The notes: generated by a model not told the origin, from the letters alone. A DNA stretch of 64,000 nucleotides from Marinobacter maroccanus (GCF_002933275.1 NZ_PSSX01000007.1:62001-126000); one strand, 5' to 3'. Positions 18,747-29,479 are shown, counted from the stretch's first letter. A program made the numbers and translations.

Positions 18747-19488
18747 GGAGTCTCCTTAACAGCGGTTTAAAGCGATTGGTTTTGCATTCGTGGCCGAACA
18801 GCAAACTGGTGCCGATGCAGTATTTGCTGAACTGCACGGGCCGGCAGCCAAGCTGACCAAGACGTTCAAGCAGGGGGGAATGTGGAATCTTGCGATCGTA
18901 CTTGACCTCAAAAACGACAACATCGGGCAGGCACAAACCGTTTCGACGGTCGGGTGAGTGAAAACCCAGCCCCGTATCCACCGTAATGCGCTCTGTCCCC
19001 ACTGGGCTCATGAGGGTCATCCGGCGGTAGCCGACAAAAAGAGCCGGCAGCATCCCTGCCACCGGTCGGCCTAACTGCTCCTCAAGAAAAGGGATCAACC
19101 GGTTGTTCGCAACCGTCTGCGACGTCAGCGGCAACCGGTTCTTGATGGTTCTCTCCCGATTGCTCTTCTTCTTGACCTCCAGGTAGCTGCCCCCGGTTTC
19201 GCGGTAGTGCCGGACGCGGAGCTTGAAGCGGTTCAACTTGCCGTTGTGGTGATCCAGATAAAGCTGGCGACCCGGTGTATCAAAATACAGAGTGTCGTAG
19301 GTGAACCGCCGGTTCCCGTCGATCTCCAGAATGGAGTAGTGGTGCTCCAATCCGCGTAGGCAGGCATCCAGCAGGTGGGCCGGCACCAGAAACTTGGTGT
19401 CGACCCGGTTCATCAGACGGGCCTGCATCTGCTCGTCCAGGCAATGCCCGCGGAATGCCTCCGGCGGGCTGGCAACGGCCATGTTCAT
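18730..19488 (-). CDS. VTC-domain protein (polyphosphate polymerase-like)
   Basis: The 252-residue protein is a stand-alone VTC catalytic domain of the triphosphate-tunnel fold. Basic and acidic tunnel residues are visible in RVDTKFLVP near 28, KLRVRHYRETGGSYLEVKKK around 88-108, then RMTLMSP and VFEVKYDRK near 200. In yeast Vtc4 this domain makes polyphosphate from ATP; bacterial single-domain versions lack proven products. It has no signal peptide, so it faces the cytoplasm, perhaps against the DUF4956 membrane protein. Its ATG overlaps the cotH stop (ATGA). Confidence 0.85.
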   Translation of the reverse strand: MNMAVASPPEAFRGHCLDEQMQARLMNRVDTKFLVPAHLLDACLRGLEHHYSILEIDGNRRFTYDTLYFDTPGRQLYLDHHNGKLNRFKLRVRHYRETGGSYLEVKKKSNRERTIKNRLPLTSQTVANNRLIPFLEEQLGRPVAGMLPALFVGYRRMTLMSPVGTERITVDTGLGFHSPDRRNGLCLPDVVVFEVKYDRKIPHSPLLERLGQLGCRPVQFSKYCIGTSLLFGHECKTNRFKPLLRRLHGICS

Positions 19489-21275
19489 TGGATGGCCGAA
19501 TCGTATTCCAGGGTGGCATCGAGGGTCAGTTCCACGTCACCTTCACTGGCGCCGGTGCCTGCTCGGCTGATGGTAATACTGCCCTGGGCACCCAGGGCCA
19601 GGGTGCGTACATCCCCGGGCTGGCTCTCGTCCACTGCAAACAGCAGAGCGTTGGAGGCGAAGCCGTGGAACTGGTGTGTACCGGGCACGTAATCGGATGC
19701 CTCAATAAACAGTTGCAGTACATAGGGGGTGAAGTTGTCATTGGTGTCCGCACCAATCAGCAGCAGGCTGATCACCGCCGGCTTCGATTCGCGATCGACC
19801 GAGTAAACCAGGCTGTCCACCTCAAAAGCGGCAAAGGTAAGGCTCGCGTTCACCGCCCGACCTCCGGGAAGCGTAAAGCGGAAGGCTCCAGTGTCGGCTC
19901 CGTCCTCGGACTTGATGGAGCCGGTCAGGCTGGTTGTCGCCGGGGCACTGCAGTCAGGCTCCGTATCAGCAAGCCGGTAAACGTTCCCGGAGGGCGTTTC
20001 TTCGGCAATGGCCTGTTCAATGACGGTCCTGCGTGCAGGCCGGAAATCGTCATCGCCGGCCTCGCCGCGACCACCGATGAAAGCTTTCAGGCTGGCAGTC
20101 GCCTCGGCACTGGTTCCGGTGAGGTCACTGATCCGCTCCACTTCCGCCAACAACGCGGCTTCGTCCCATTGGGTGGCCAGCAGGTTCTCAAGCTCGGCCA
20201 CATAACGCGCCCGGTATTCGGGAATGTTGAACAGCCGGTCCGCCAGCGAGAAGTTGCGATAAAGCACGCCTGTCAGCGGCTTGAGAGGATGTGCCCCGCG
20301 GAACGCGGTATCGGGGCCCCAGGGAATGAAATGAAACAGGCCGTCCCCGGGGTTCCGGTAGATGTGGAAGTTGTTGGCATTACCAGAGGCAGAATCCCAG
20401 GCGCCCAATAGCGTTTCCACCGCCCAGAATCGGATAAATTCACCCACATCCACCAGCTGCGGCAACACGTTCACCATCTGTTCATCGGGCAACGCCAGCG
20501 CATCGGTAACCGCTTGCAGGTCGGTCCGGTCGTTTGCTTTTTCGTTGGTCTTCTTCTCGAAACGCCGGCTCAGCCAGGTGCCGAAATCCGCCGTCTGGGC
20601 CTCATATTGATTACCATCATCATCCCCGAACGCCCGCGCCAGGAACGGCTTCTTGATCGGCTCGACATTGGTAAACACACCCAGATCCTGGCCATTGACC
20701 GACACCCTGGCGTAATTGCATTTCGGCGCCGCGATTCCGGCCTGCCGGAACTGGTCGTAGGCCAGACACTGTCGGGCATTGGATGGGTCCTGGCGATTAT
20801 TGTTCAGGGTCATCCGGGTCATATTCTGGTACGTGCGACCGGGCCACAGATCGTCAAAGTCCAGCTTGAGAGAGGGAATACTGGGGCTCAGGGAACCCAT
20901 GTAGCCTTTCTTGCGCACGACCACCCGGTCCATGCGGGCACCGTCGATGGTGACACTGGCGGTGAACTCCGTGTATTCGAACTCGGGCACACATTCCCGA
21001 TCAGTGCTGGCCAGGGTTCGGGCTTCGGATTGCAGTTGGCTGAACTCGGCAGGATTCATGGTGACCGACACATCAATCAGCCGCTCGGGATCATAGAGCT
21101 CGGCATCACCACCGATATTCACGGGCTCCGCCGGGGGCTCGAAATCAGAAGGGTCTGAAACCTCGGCGTCACCGCCCCCGCCACCACAACCGGCCAAGAG
21201 CACAGCGCCAATCATTGCCAGCCACCAACGGCCGAATCCACTGCCGGTTTTCCGGCCAATCGTTGTTGTTTTCAT
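19485..21275 (-). CDS. CotH-kinase-family lipoprotein
   Basis: The 596-residue protein begins with a lipoprotein signal (LLAGC, C30), then a Gly- and acid-rich linker. The CotH domain (about 65-400) shows VVRKKGYMGSLSPSIPSLK, LNNNRQDPSNARQCLAYDQF and FHFIPWGPDTAFRG, which carry the substrate and metal residues of the atypical protein-kinase-like fold. The last 170 residues form a beta-rich domain. CotH in Bacillus spores phosphorylates coat proteins; the Gram-negative targets are unknown. It heads a four-gene coupled operon and would sit on the periplasmic side of a membrane. GAGGGAG precedes the ATG. Confidence 0.85.
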   Translation of the reverse strand: MKTTTIGRKTGSGFGRWWLAMIGAVLLAGCGGGGGDAEVSDPSDFEPPAEPVNIGGDAELYDPERLIDVSVTMNPAEFSQLQSEARTLASTDRECVPEFEYTEFTASVTIDGARMDRVVVRKKGYMGSLSPSIPSLKLDFDDLWPGRTYQNMTRMTLNNNRQDPSNARQCLAYDQFRQAGIAAPKCNYARVSVNGQDLGVFTNVEPIKKPFLARAFGDDDGNQYEAQTADFGTWLSRRFEKKTNEKANDRTDLQAVTDALALPDEQMVNVLPQLVDVGEFIRFWAVETLLGAWDSASGNANNFHIYRNPGDGLFHFIPWGPDTAFRGAHPLKPLTGVLYRNFSLADRLFNIPEYRARYVAELENLLATQWDEAALLAEVERISDLTGTSAEATASLKAFIGGRGEAGDDDFRPARRTVIEQAIAEETPSGNVYRLADTEPDCSAPATTSLTGSIKSEDGADTGAFRFTLPGGRAVNASLTFAAFEVDSLVYSVDRESKPAVISLLLIGADTNDNFTPYVLQLFIEASDYVPGTHQFHGFASNALLFAVDESQPGDVRTLALGAQGSITISRAGTGASEGDVELTLDATLEYDSAIQ

Positions 21276-21391
21276 CTGTTACTCCCTCAGATGTTGTGAA
21301 ACCTGCCGGTATCGGAGACCGGTTGAGGGAGTATTTCGCGAAGCGCTTCAGAGTGTATGTAAGAAGGTCTTACATGGCTGGCGAGGGGGTG

Positions 21392-23158
21392 TCACGCAGA
21401 GGCAGAAGTCAGCAGGCTGGTCATCAGGGCCCTGAGACGGTTTGGTTTCACCGGCTTGTTCAGGATTGGCAGGTATTGGGCGCGCAGTATCTTGCGGGTG
21501 TCGTCACTGCGATCTGCAGTAATGATGGCGGCAGGAATATCCTTGCCAAGGTGGCGGCGCACCCCGTGCACCGCATCGTAGCCGGTTCGTTCATTGTTCA
21601 GGTGATAATCCGCCAGGATGATGGCCGGTATCTGGCCGGTTTGCTCCAGAGCCTCTACGGCCTCTGCCTTGCTGGCGGCTGTGAGCACTTCACAGCCCCA
21701 ACGCTCCAGCAGCAACTGCATGCTCTCCAGCACCGCCGGCTCGTTGTCGATCACCAGTACCGGCACGCCGTCAAAACCATCGGCAAAGTTCTGCAGCGAA
21801 TCTGCCCGGGCCAGATCCGGCCTGGCCTGAGCAGGTTCCAGTGGCAGGGTCAGTACGAACCGGGAGCCACGACCGGGCCGTGATGACACATCAATGTCGT
21901 ACCCCAGCACCCGGACCATACGTTCCACGATGGCCAGTCCCAGGCCCACGCCCTGGCGGCCGCCGGTGCCCTGGGGCAACAGCTGATGAAACTCGGTGAA
22001 AATGTCCCGGAGTTTGTCTTCCTCAATGCCAACACCGGTGTCCCAGACTTCAATCCGCAGCCGGTCACCTCTCGACCTCAGGGCCATCACCACGCCGCCT
22101 TTGCGAGTGTAGCGGAAGGCATTGCTGAGCAGATTGCGAAGGATACGGGTCAGCATGCGCTGATCTGTCCGGACCGTCGCTGGTATGGTGCGAACCCGGA
22201 AGCCCAGGCCGGCATTGGCGGCAACGGCCTCGAACTCCTCCCCGAGGGATCTAGCGAGGGCGGCCACATCGGTGTACACCAGGTCCGGTTTCATGGCCTG
22301 CTGATCGAGCTTGGAGATATCCAGCAGGTCCGCCAGCAGGTCCTCGGCGCCCTCCAGAGCCCGATGCACCTGGTGCACCATGCGGGTTTCCTGCTCGGGC
22401 AGCGTGCTGTCCTGCAGCGCGGAAATCATCAGCCGCGCGGCGTTCAGGGGCTGGAGCAGATCATGGCTGGCTGCAGCAAGGTACTTGTCCTTGCTGCGAT
22501 TGGCCTCTTTAGCAGCCTCCATGGCAATGACCAGCTCACGTTCGACTTTTTCCCGCTCCTCAATCTGGTAGCGCAGGCCCACGTTGGCATTCTGAAGCGC
22601 CTCGGTGCGCTCTTCCACGCGCCGCTCGAGAGTGGCGTTCAACTGCTCCAGTTTCTGCCGGGCCAACACCCGTTCCGTGATGTCGGCCACGAAGGCTTCC
22701 ACCACTTCCGGACCAAGGTCCGGGCGCCGCAACAGGGTGACAGCAACGTGAACCGGTGTGCGGTCGGCCCGCTGGAAACGGGTTTCCCGCGCGCTCAGAC
22801 TGCCCTCGTTGAGCAGCTCCTGACGTATGGCATCGAATTCGCTGGAACTACAGAACAGCTGCTCACGGAGCCGGATGACCTTTTCGGTCAGCGCTTCGGG
22901 GCTTTCATAACCGCAGATCCTCGCCATGGCTGGATTGCAGGCCAGAAAACCGCCGCGCAGGTTGGCCTGGAAGATGCCGTGCAGGGCGTTCTCGAACAGC
23001 CACTTGTAGCGGTTGCGTTCCTGCTCCAGCTCATCAATCCGTTCCTGCAGAGCGGGGTAATAGTTCTTGCGGACGGACTGGCTGCCCAGCCCGAGAAGAT
23101 CGCCAATTCCGTAGCTACTGTCCTGTTCGCCTTCCTTGAATTCAGAGGGCTTCTTCAT
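21392..23158 (-). CDS. ercS: Hybrid sensor histidine kinase ErcS
   Basis: This 588-residue cytoplasmic hybrid kinase has an N-terminal PAS domain (about 45-165), a coiled coil, a transmitter with SHDLLQPLNAARL (phospho-His) followed by N, G1 (DTGVGIEEDK) and G2 (GVGLGLAIVERM) boxes, and a C-terminal receiver with VIDNEP and phospho-Asp in ILADYHL. It matches ErcS of Pseudomonas aeruginosa, a regulator of ethanol oxidation, and lies as there right after ercA. The ATG at 23158 is inside the ercA end (17-base overlap); 23173 is an alternative start. It probably phosphorylates ErbR, encoded 36 kb away in the island. Confidence 0.85.
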   Translation of the reverse strand: MKKPSEFKEGEQDSSYGIGDLLGLGSQSVRKNYYPALQERIDELEQERNRYKWLFENALHGIFQANLRGGFLACNPAMARICGYESPEALTEKVIRLREQLFCSSSEFDAIRQELLNEGSLSARETRFQRADRTPVHVAVTLLRRPDLGPEVVEAFVADITERVLARQKLEQLNATLERRVEERTEALQNANVGLRYQIEEREKVERELVIAMEAAKEANRSKDKYLAAASHDLLQPLNAARLMISALQDSTLPEQETRMVHQVHRALEGAEDLLADLLDISKLDQQAMKPDLVYTDVAALARSLGEEFEAVAANAGLGFRVRTIPATVRTDQRMLTRILRNLLSNAFRYTRKGGVVMALRSRGDRLRIEVWDTGVGIEEDKLRDIFTEFHQLLPQGTGGRQGVGLGLAIVERMVRVLGYDIDVSSRPGRGSRFVLTLPLEPAQARPDLARADSLQNFADGFDGVPVLVIDNEPAVLESMQLLLERWGCEVLTAASKAEAVEALEQTGQIPAIILADYHLNNERTGYDAVHGVRRHLGKDIPAAIITADRSDDTRKILRAQYLPILNKPVKPNRLRALMTSLLTSASA

Positions 23159-24305
23159 AGACAACCTGGACATCCCGCAGCGACGACTTCCGGGGGTTAG
23201 TGAGAATGCAGGGGTCCTGCAGGGCAAAGCCGGACAAGTGGGGTATGTCGGATACCGAAACACCAAGCTCGGCCAGCCGTGCTTCAAGCCCAACCCGACG
23301 CTTGAGCTCCACAATTCGGTTCATCAGACGCTTTTTGATTTCCGGTTTGGCCATACCACGGGTGTCAATATCCATGGCCTCGGCGACCCGGCGGAAACGG
23401 TCTTCGGCAGACTGGAAGTTGTAAGCCACCACGTGCTCCAGCAGCAAGGCGTTGCAGAGGCCATGGGGCAAATCCAGAAACCCGCCGAGGCTGTGGGACA
23501 TAGCGTGCACCGCACCGAGAATGGCATTGGAGAACGCCAGCCCTGCCTGCATGGAGGCCAGCATGATCTGCTCGCGAAGGTAGGGGTCTGCGGTGTTGTC
23601 CACCAGCGGTTCCAGATTCCGGTTGATCAGCCGGATTGCTTCAAGCGCATGGGTGTCCGTCAGAGGGCCACTGCCCGTGGACACGTAAGCCTCGATGGCG
23701 TGCACCAGGGCATCGACCCCGGTGCAGGCGGTGAGGTAGGCGTCCATGGTCTCGGTAACTTCCGGATCGATCAGGGACACATCCGGCACCACGGCCTTGC
23801 TGATGATCGAAAACTTGAAACGACGGTTGGGGTCGGAAATGATCGCGAACTGGGACACATCCGCAGAGGTGCCGGCCGTGGTCGGAATCAGGATCAGGGG
23901 TGGTGACGGGTTGGTAATCGTGTCGACGCCCTCGAACTCCAGGATGCTGCGGCCATGAGTGGCGACGATACCGATGCCCTTGGCGCAGTCCATGGGGCTG
24001 CCGCCACCGATGGCGACAATGACATCACATTCACTGGATTTGTAGAGCTCGGCACCGGTCTTCACCTCTTCCACCTTGGGATTGGGTGAAACACCGGTAT
24101 AAATGGTCGAGCGGATACCCGCATCGGTCAGCAGTGTCACGATCTCGTTGACCCAACCGGCAGCAGCCACACCTGGATCGGACACGAGAAAGACATGCCG
24201 GGCACCGAAATTACTCGCGAAGTTGGCCACAGACTTCCGGGAGCCGGCACCAAACACAATTTCCGGTGACACGAACTTTCGCAAGCTGGATATATCGTGG
24301 CTCAT
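23142..24305 (-). CDS. ercA: Iron-type alcohol dehydrogenase ErcA
   Basis: The 387-residue protein belongs to the group III metal-dependent alcohol dehydrogenases. The NAD-binding GGGSPMD is at residues 100-106, and metal ligands D198, H202, H267 and H281 lie in GVDALVHAIEAY, GAVHAMSHSLGG and DLPHGLCNALLLEHV. In P. aeruginosa the same-position gene ercA is needed for normal induction of the ethanol-oxidation regulon, so a regulatory metabolic role is as likely as bulk catalysis. It is 44 bases after pqqH on the same strand and overlaps ercS, so pqq-ercA-ercS is probably one long operon. Confidence 0.9.
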   Translation of the reverse strand: MSHDISSLRKFVSPEIVFGAGSRKSVANFASNFGARHVFLVSDPGVAAAGWVNEIVTLLTDAGIRSTIYTGVSPNPKVEEVKTGAELYKSSECDVIVAIGGGSPMDCAKGIGIVATHGRSILEFEGVDTITNPSPPLILIPTTAGTSADVSQFAIISDPNRRFKFSIISKAVVPDVSLIDPEVTETMDAYLTACTGVDALVHAIEAYVSTGSGPLTDTHALEAIRLINRNLEPLVDNTADPYLREQIMLASMQAGLAFSNAILGAVHAMSHSLGGFLDLPHGLCNALLLEHVVAYNFQSAEDRFRRVAEAMDIDTRGMAKPEIKKRLMNRIVELKRRVGLEARLAELGVSVSDIPHLSGFALQDPCILTNPRKSSLRDVQVVYEEAL

Positions 24306-24349
24306 CAGACTACACTCGACCGCTTGTTGTTATAGGAATAGCCGAGAGT

Positions 24350-26272
24350 TTAACTCAAGTTCGCCGCCTGTTCATTGGCCTTTTGGCTATGCTTTCGGTA
24401 AAAACTGAACGTCCATTCGAGCATGCCGGCCTGATTGGACTGGCGACGAAAACCATGCCCCTCATCTTCAAACCAGTGCAGCTCCGGCGCCCTGCCCGCG
24501 GCCTTCATGGCATCAATCATGGCCCGGGTCTGTTCCGGCACCACCACCTTGTCCTGCCCGCCCTGGAAAAAGATCATGGGCGCGGTAATCCGATCGGCGT
24601 GATACAGCGGCGTTCGATCCCGCCAACGATCCAGGTGCTCCCCGGGTGCGCCCAAAAGCCAATCCAGATAACCGGATTCAAAGCGATGGGTCATGGCCCG
24701 CAATCGAAGTGGATCGGTCACACCAAACATGCTCGCACCGGCGGTGAAACGCCGGCTCCGTATCATTGCCATCAGAGCGGTATATCCCCCGGAACTACGG
24801 CCCTGGATGAACACTCTTTGTCCGTCTGCCAAACCAAAAGAGGCCAGGTGATCGGCGGCCCGCTCCATATCTTCCACATCCACCTCGCCCCATCGGCCCT
24901 CCAGGGCAAGCCGGAACGCACGACCGAAGCCACTACTGCCTCGATAGTTGATTTCGGCAACGGCAAAGCCCCGCTGGCACCAGTACTGAACCTGGGGATT
25001 GAACACCGGATAGGCCGCCGAAGTAGGTCCTCCGTGGGCAATCAGAATCAGTGGAGGAACGTCTGGCGTGGCCAGTTTTGGAGTGTAGAAAAAGCCATGG
25101 ATCGAGGCTTGACCGGATTGAAGACCCGGAATCTCGATATCAAGGGGCAGTGCAGCACGGGCCCCTGGCATGGCCTCTTCGCCACCGGCAATGGTCCGGA
25201 CCTCACCGGTCTCGAGATCAACCATGATGACGGCGTCCAGACGGCTGGCAGCTCGGCCGATGCAGTAGAGGTAGCCGCCTGAGGCCTGCAGGCACCGGAA
25301 ATCGCCGAAGTCCCTGGCAACCCGGATTTCTTCGCCGGTTTTCCCGGATCTGAGCCAGAGTTCGCCCGTGCCGTTGCAGTATCGAACCCGGGCCCACCCG
25401 CCACGGCCTGTCGGGCAATGGTGGGATTCGCCCAGTTGCCAGGGCGCGTTGGCATGATCCCGGGCCGGTGAATCAGTGGCGTGCCAACCGCCCTCGTCCC
25501 TAATGTCGATACGCCAGGGCTGCCACCAACCCTCGTGATCTGACAGAACCCAGAGCTGACTGTCATCGAACACCGGCTGCTGTACCGAAGCCTCAGAAGG
25601 TGTTGGCCATTCCCGGCATTGATCCAACAGCCCATCTTCAGAAAGATTTGCGGTCCACAGGCGGGTGCGCAGCCACGGCATATCCGGCAGCTGCCAGCTG
25701 GTCCAGGCAACCTTTCTGCCGTCAGCCGAAATCGCCGGAGCGCTGTAAAAATCCTGGCCGGCGTGAAGGACTGTCCGATCCCCCTGCATGGAGACAGCGA
25801 CCAGCTGCTGCTGACCTTCCGCTTCCCGCACCGCGAGCACCCGATTGCGAGACGGGTCAGCGACCAACCCACCGTAGAACGCCTTTTTATCATCGGTGAG
25901 GTTGAGGCTCTCGCCGCCGGCCAGACTGACAAACCGTATCTGTTGATCCTCACCAACCACGAACACGCCGCTGTCGCCAGCTGCCACGGCGCCGCCACCG
26001 TAGCCGTTTACCCGGCTGCGGATGCCAAGATCCTGCGGACCCAGACGAGCCGGCCCGTGATCAGTCAGGTGCCAGAGGGTATTGCAGCCGCGCGCCGGAT
26101 CCGTCTCCAGCCAGAACACACCGGCCGGGGACACCGTCAGCTCCCCGCGCTGGATGTGGGCCGAGCAGGCTTCATAGGCACTCAGCACCGTTTTGTCGTG
26201 GTGATGGCCGCCCAGTGCAGAATCAATGACCGGGTTATTAACCCCGGAAGAAAAGCCGTGAATTGTCCGCAT
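24350..26272 (-). CDS. pqqH: Prolyl-oligopeptidase-family peptidase, PqqH type
   Basis: The 640-residue S9-family protein has an N-terminal beta-propeller (about 30-370) and a C-terminal alpha/beta hydrolase domain. The triad is S493 in GRSSGGY, D574 in GGQDKVV and H606 in EDEGHGF. It lies directly after pqqE with a 35-base overlap, the position of pqqH (PA1990) in P. aeruginosa. A role in trimming or degrading the PqqA-derived peptide is plausible but unproven. There is no signal peptide, so the enzyme is cytoplasmic. Confidence 0.85.
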   Translation of the reverse strand: MRTIHGFSSGVNNPVIDSALGGHHHDKTVLSAYEACSAHIQRGELTVSPAGVFWLETDPARGCNTLWHLTDHGPARLGPQDLGIRSRVNGYGGGAVAAGDSGVFVVGEDQQIRFVSLAGGESLNLTDDKKAFYGGLVADPSRNRVLAVREAEGQQQLVAVSMQGDRTVLHAGQDFYSAPAISADGRKVAWTSWQLPDMPWLRTRLWTANLSEDGLLDQCREWPTPSEASVQQPVFDDSQLWVLSDHEGWWQPWRIDIRDEGGWHATDSPARDHANAPWQLGESHHCPTGRGGWARVRYCNGTGELWLRSGKTGEEIRVARDFGDFRCLQASGGYLYCIGRAASRLDAVIMVDLETGEVRTIAGGEEAMPGARAALPLDIEIPGLQSGQASIHGFFYTPKLATPDVPPLILIAHGGPTSAAYPVFNPQVQYWCQRGFAVAEINYRGSSGFGRAFRLALEGRWGEVDVEDMERAADHLASFGLADGQRVFIQGRSSGGYTALMAMIRSRRFTAGASMFGVTDPLRLRAMTHRFESGYLDWLLGAPGEHLDRWRDRTPLYHADRITAPMIFFQGGQDKVVVPEQTRAMIDAMKAAGRAPELHWFEDEGHGFRRQSNQAGMLEWTFSFYRKHSQKANEQAANLS

Positions 26273-27401
26273 TTCGATAAACCAGTTCAGTCAGGCCGGC
26301 CGTGGCGTGATCGGCAGCTTTCCGCGCTGCCAGGATTCGATCATGATACGACGATTTGCTGCATACTGGATCTGCGTTATCGGCATTGCCGGTCAAAAGA
26401 TAGGCCTGACAGCGGCAGCCACCAAAGTCTTTTTCCTTCTCATCGCAGGAGCGGCAAGGCTCCGGCATCCAGCTATCCCCCCGGTAATGATTGAACCCCG
26501 GGCTGTCGAACCAGATGCTTTGGAGATCCATGTCTCGGACATTGGGGAAGTCGATGGGTAGCAAGCGGGCACTGTGGCACGGCAGTGCGGTACCGTCCGG
26601 CGCGACTGTCAGGAACAGATTGCCCCAGCCATTCATGCAGGCTTTCGGGCGCTCTTCGTAGTAATCCGGCGTCACGAAGATCAGCTTCATAGCCGAGCCG
26701 GATTGCTGCAGCCGTTCGCGGTACTGGTTCACTTCCTGTTCCGCCCGCACCAGCTGGGCTTTGGAGGGCATCAATCCTTCCCTGTTTTCGAACGCCCAGC
26801 CGTAATACTGGCAGGTGGCCAGCTCGACGTAGTCCGCGCCCAGGCGCTCACACAGGGACATGATGTCGTTCATCTGGTGGATGTTGTGACGGTGGATCAC
26901 GAAGTTGAGCACCATCGGGTAGCCGGCTTCCTTGACCGCCCGGGCCATGGCCAGCTTCTGGTCAAAGGCTTTGCGGGAGCCGGCCACGGCGTTGTTCAGC
27001 TCCGGGTCAGACGCCTGGAAGCTGACCTGAATGTGGTCCAGCCCCGCCTCGGCAAAGGCATCCACTTTCGCCTCGGTCAGCCCCAGGCCGGAGGTGATCA
27101 GGTTGGTGTAATAACCGAGGTGGCGGGCTTCGGCAATCAGCTCCGCCAGGTCCTGTCGCACCAGGGGTTCGCCCCCGGAGAAGCCCAGCTGGGCCGCGCC
27201 CATTTTCCGGCCCTTCCGGAGCACACTCACCCACTCCTCGGTGGTCAGCTCCTTCTCGGTCTGGGCAAAGTCCAGCGGATTGGAGCAGTAGGGACACTGC
27301 AGCGGGCAGCGGTAGGTGAGTTCCGCCAGCAGCCACAAGGGCGGCCCGGCGTTATGGGGGTTGGCCGGCTTGATCGGATCGGCAGTCTCGGTGCGGCTCA
27401 T
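26238..27401 (-). CDS. pqqE: PqqA peptide cyclase (radical SAM)
   Basis: The 387-residue protein is PqqE, which cross-links Glu and Tyr of PqqA in the first step of PQQ synthesis. The radical-SAM cluster is C32, C36 and C39 ([10 protein letters not shown]). FSGGEPL follows near residue 74, and a C-terminal SPASM-type Cys-rich part ([24 protein letters not shown]) binds auxiliary iron-sulfur clusters. The ATG overlaps the pqqD stop (ATGA). It needs PqqD as a peptide chaperone. Length and order pqqABCDE are as in pseudomonads. Confidence 0.97.
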   Translation of the reverse strand: MSRTETADPIKPANPHNAGPPLWLLAELTYRCPLQCPYCSNPLDFAQTEKELTTEEWVSVLRKGRKMGAAQLGFSGGEPLVRQDLAELIAEARHLGYYTNLITSGLGLTEAKVDAFAEAGLDHIQVSFQASDPELNNAVAGSRKAFDQKLAMARAVKEAGYPMVLNFVIHRHNIHQMNDIMSLCERLGADYVELATCQYYGWAFENREGLMPSKAQLVRAEQEVNQYRERLQQSGSAMKLIFVTPDYYEERPKACMNGWGNLFLTVAPDGTALPCHSARLLPIDFPNVRDMDLQSIWFDSPGFNHYRGDSWMPEPCRSCDEKEKDFGGCRCQAYLLTGNADNADPVCSKSSYHDRILAARKAADHATAGLTELVYRNADNSRLFFRG

Positions 27402-27673
27402 GACAGTTCAATCCAGTGTTGTTGCCGGGCGTCCTGCAGGAATTCGCTCACGTCCTTGCCCAGCGGGCCGGCGTCCGGGAACTGCTGTTCCAGACTGGTG
27501 ACGATATCCGCCACACTGCGCTGGCCGTCCACTTCATTGAGAATGGCACCGGCACTGCCGTTGAGCTTCACCATGCCTTCCGGATAAAGCAGCACATAAC
27601 TTTCCTGTGCTGGCTCCCACTGGAACCGGAACCCCCGACGAAAACGCGGTACTTCATGCATACTCACCTCCAT
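27398..27673 (-). CDS. pqqD: PQQ biosynthesis peptide chaperone PqqD
   Basis: The 91-residue PqqD is a winged-helix RiPP-recognition protein that binds PqqA and delivers it to PqqE. Family features include [20 protein letters not shown] and [10 protein letters not shown]. Its start overlaps the pqqC stop (TAATG); a second ATG at 27661 has GGAGGTG just upstream and could be the real start, giving 87 residues. It is tightly coupled between pqqC and pqqE. Confidence 0.95.
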   Translation of the reverse strand: MEVSMHEVPRFRRGFRFQWEPAQESYVLLYPEGMVKLNGSAGAILNEVDGQRSVADIVTSLEQQFPDAGPLGKDVSEFLQDARQQHWIELS

Positions 27674-28428
27674 TACAACCCCCGGTGCCAGACCTGTTCA
27701 TCGGTCACGGTGTGATAGGGCGGGGTGCGGTGGCCGTAGGCCATGGTCATTGCATCCAGCATGGTCCAGAGGATATCCAGCTTGAACTGCAGGATCTCCA
27801 GGGCCCGGGACTGCTGGGCATCGGTGGTGAAGTGGTCCAGGGTAATGGTCAGGCCATGTTCCACATCCCTTCTGGCTTCCGACAGGCGCTTGCGGAAGTA
27901 GCTGTAGCCGCTCTCTTCAATCCAGGGATAGTGGGCCGGCCAGCTGTCCAGTCGGGACTGGTGGATTTCCGGGGCAAACAGTTCGGTCAGGGAGGAGCAG
28001 GCCGCCTCTTGCCAGGTCGCCCGGCGGGCAAAGTTCAGATAGGCGTCGACCGCAAAGCGGACACCCGGCAAAACATGGCGCTGGTCAATCACCTCTTCCC
28101 GGCTCAGGCCCACGGCTTCGGCGAGGGACAGCCAGGCTTCTATGCCGCCGACGTCGCCGTCGTGGCCATCGTGATCCAGAATCCGCTGCAACCAGAGCCG
28201 GCGCACACCGGCATCCGGGCAGTTGGCCATGATGGCGGAGTCTTTCTGGGGAATCCTGATCTGGTAGTAATAGCGGTTGGCCACCCAGCCGCGAATCTGT
28301 TCGGGCGTGCACTGCCCTCCGTACATGGCTTTATGGTACGGGTGGTGGATGTGGTAGTACTGGCCCTTGGCCCGCAGGGCCTGCTCGAAATCCGTCCGGT
28401 TCATCGCGGTGTTGGCTTTGGCGTTCAT
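27673..28428 (-). CDS. pqqC: Pyrroloquinoline-quinone synthase PqqC
   Basis: The 251-residue, haem-oxygenase-like all-helical PqqC catalyses the last ring closure and eight-electron oxidation giving PQQ without metal or cofactor. Conserved elements are [15 protein letters not shown] at about 24-38, [13 protein letters not shown], and [13 protein letters not shown] with the active-site histidines. Its ATG overlaps the pqqB stop (ATGA). The sequence appears complete and typical. Confidence 0.97.
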   Translation of the reverse strand: MNAKANTAMNRTDFEQALRAKGQYYHIHHPYHKAMYGGQCTPEQIRGWVANRYYYQIRIPQKDSAIMANCPDAGVRRLWLQRILDHDGHDGDVGGIEAWLSLAEAVGLSREEVIDQRHVLPGVRFAVDAYLNFARRATWQEAACSSLTELFAPEIHQSRLDSWPAHYPWIEESGYSYFRKRLSEARRDVEHGLTITLDHFTTDAQQSRALEILQFKLDILWTMLDAMTMAYGHRTPPYHTVTDEQVWHRGL

Positions 28429-29354
28429 GGCTGCCCCGACAGGTCGATGTGCATTCCATCCCAGGACACCTCGATGCCGTGGCGGGTCAGTTCCGCCCGC
28501 TCCGGGGAGTCTTCGTTCAGGATCGGGTTGGTGTTGTTGATATGGATAAGAATCTTGCGCTGGGCCGGCATGGTATCGAGCACCTCAATCATGCCGCCGG
28601 GGCCGCTCTGGGCCAGATGCCCCATGGCCTGGCCGGTCTTGGTGCCCACTTCCTGGCGGATCATCTCGTCGTCGTGCCAGACGGTCCCGTCCACCATCAG
28701 CACGTCGGCCAGGCGCATCCAGCCGAGAATACGGTCGTCCGGCTCACCCAGGCCCGGGGCATAGAGCACGGTTTGACCGGTGCGGGTGTCTTTCAGGAAA
28801 AGGCCAATGTTATCGCCCGGGTGCGGGTTGTCCCGGCGCGGTGAATACGGGGGTGCGTTGCTCAGCAGCGGAATGGCGGTCAGCTCGATGGACGGTGCGC
28901 AGGGAATGGTAAAGGGCGCCTGCTCGGACGCCTCAATGCGTCGCCAGTTCAGGCCACCGTTCCAGTGCTCAAGCATGGTGAACAGCGGAAAACCACCGCT
29001 GAGGTCTTCATGCACCTGTTCGGTACACCAGACGTCCATCGGCAACCCCTCGCGCAGGGACAATAAACCGGTGGTGTGGTCCACCTGGCTATCCATCAGC
29101 ACGATGGCATCAATGCCGGTATCGCGCAGAGCCCGGGCCGGCTGCATCGCTTCGAAAGAAGCCAGCTGGGCACGAATGTCGGGGGACGCGTTGAACAGAA
29201 TCCAGTGCTCGCCGTCTTCACTGATGGCAATGGAAGACTGGGTGCGGGCCCGGGCGTTCAGGGTGCCCTTGCGGAAGCCGTCGCAGTTGGCGCAGTTACA
29301 GTTCCACTGGGGAAAGCCACCGCCGGCGGCGGAGCCCAGAACGTGAATCAACAT
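28425..29354 (-). CDS. pqqB: PqqB, metallo-beta-lactamase-fold oxidase/hydroxylase
   Basis: The 309-residue PqqB has the metallo-hydrolase fold ([16 protein letters not shown] near the start; [18 protein letters not shown] near 110). It also has an N-terminal Cys cluster ([11 protein letters not shown], 17-27) that binds structural zinc in known structures. It hydroxylates the tyrosine part of the cross-linked intermediate. It follows pqqA by 53 bases and overlaps pqqC. Confidence 0.96.
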   Translation of the reverse strand: MLIHVLGSAAGGGFPQWNCNCANCDGFRKGTLNARARTQSSIAISEDGEHWILFNASPDIRAQLASFEAMQPARALRDTGIDAIVLMDSQVDHTTGLLSLREGLPMDVWCTEQVHEDLSGGFPLFTMLEHWNGGLNWRRIEASEQAPFTIPCAPSIELTAIPLLSNAPPYSPRRDNPHPGDNIGLFLKDTRTGQTVLYAPGLGEPDDRILGWMRLADVLMVDGTVWHDDEMIRQEVGTKTGQAMGHLAQSGPGGMIEVLDTMPAQRKILIHINNTNPILNEDSPERAELTRHGIEVSWDGMHIDLSGQP

Positions 29355-29407
29355 GGTGGGTCACTCCACAAGCAAAACGGCCAGCTCGAGGCTGGCCGCT
29401 TCAGCAC

Positions 29408-29479
29408 TCAGCGATTGGCGAAGTACATGGTGACTTCGAAACCGATGCGGAGATCTTCGTAGGCTGGTTTGGTCCACAT
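29408..29479 (-). CDS. pqqA: PQQ precursor peptide PqqA
   Basis: A 23-codon gene with GAGGTGAG upstream encodes [20 protein letters not shown] followed by ANR. E15 and Y19 are spaced as E-V-T-M-Y, the residues cross-linked to make PQQ, as in the Klebsiella peptide. It is first of the pqq operon, with its own promoter region: a terminator closes exaC upstream (29658-29679). It is ribosomally made in the cytoplasm and its backbone becomes PQQ. Confidence 0.96.
   Translation of the reverse strand: MWTKPAYEDLRIGFEVTMYFANR

Noticed and set aside
21986..23200. 404-codon plus-strand frame opposite ercS
   Set aside because: Shadow of the hybrid kinase, whose H, N, G and receiver motifs are intact on the minus strand.
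27607..28764. 385-codon plus-strand frame across pqqD, pqqC and pqqB
   Set aside because: Antisense to three coupled, well-known genes; no start signal.
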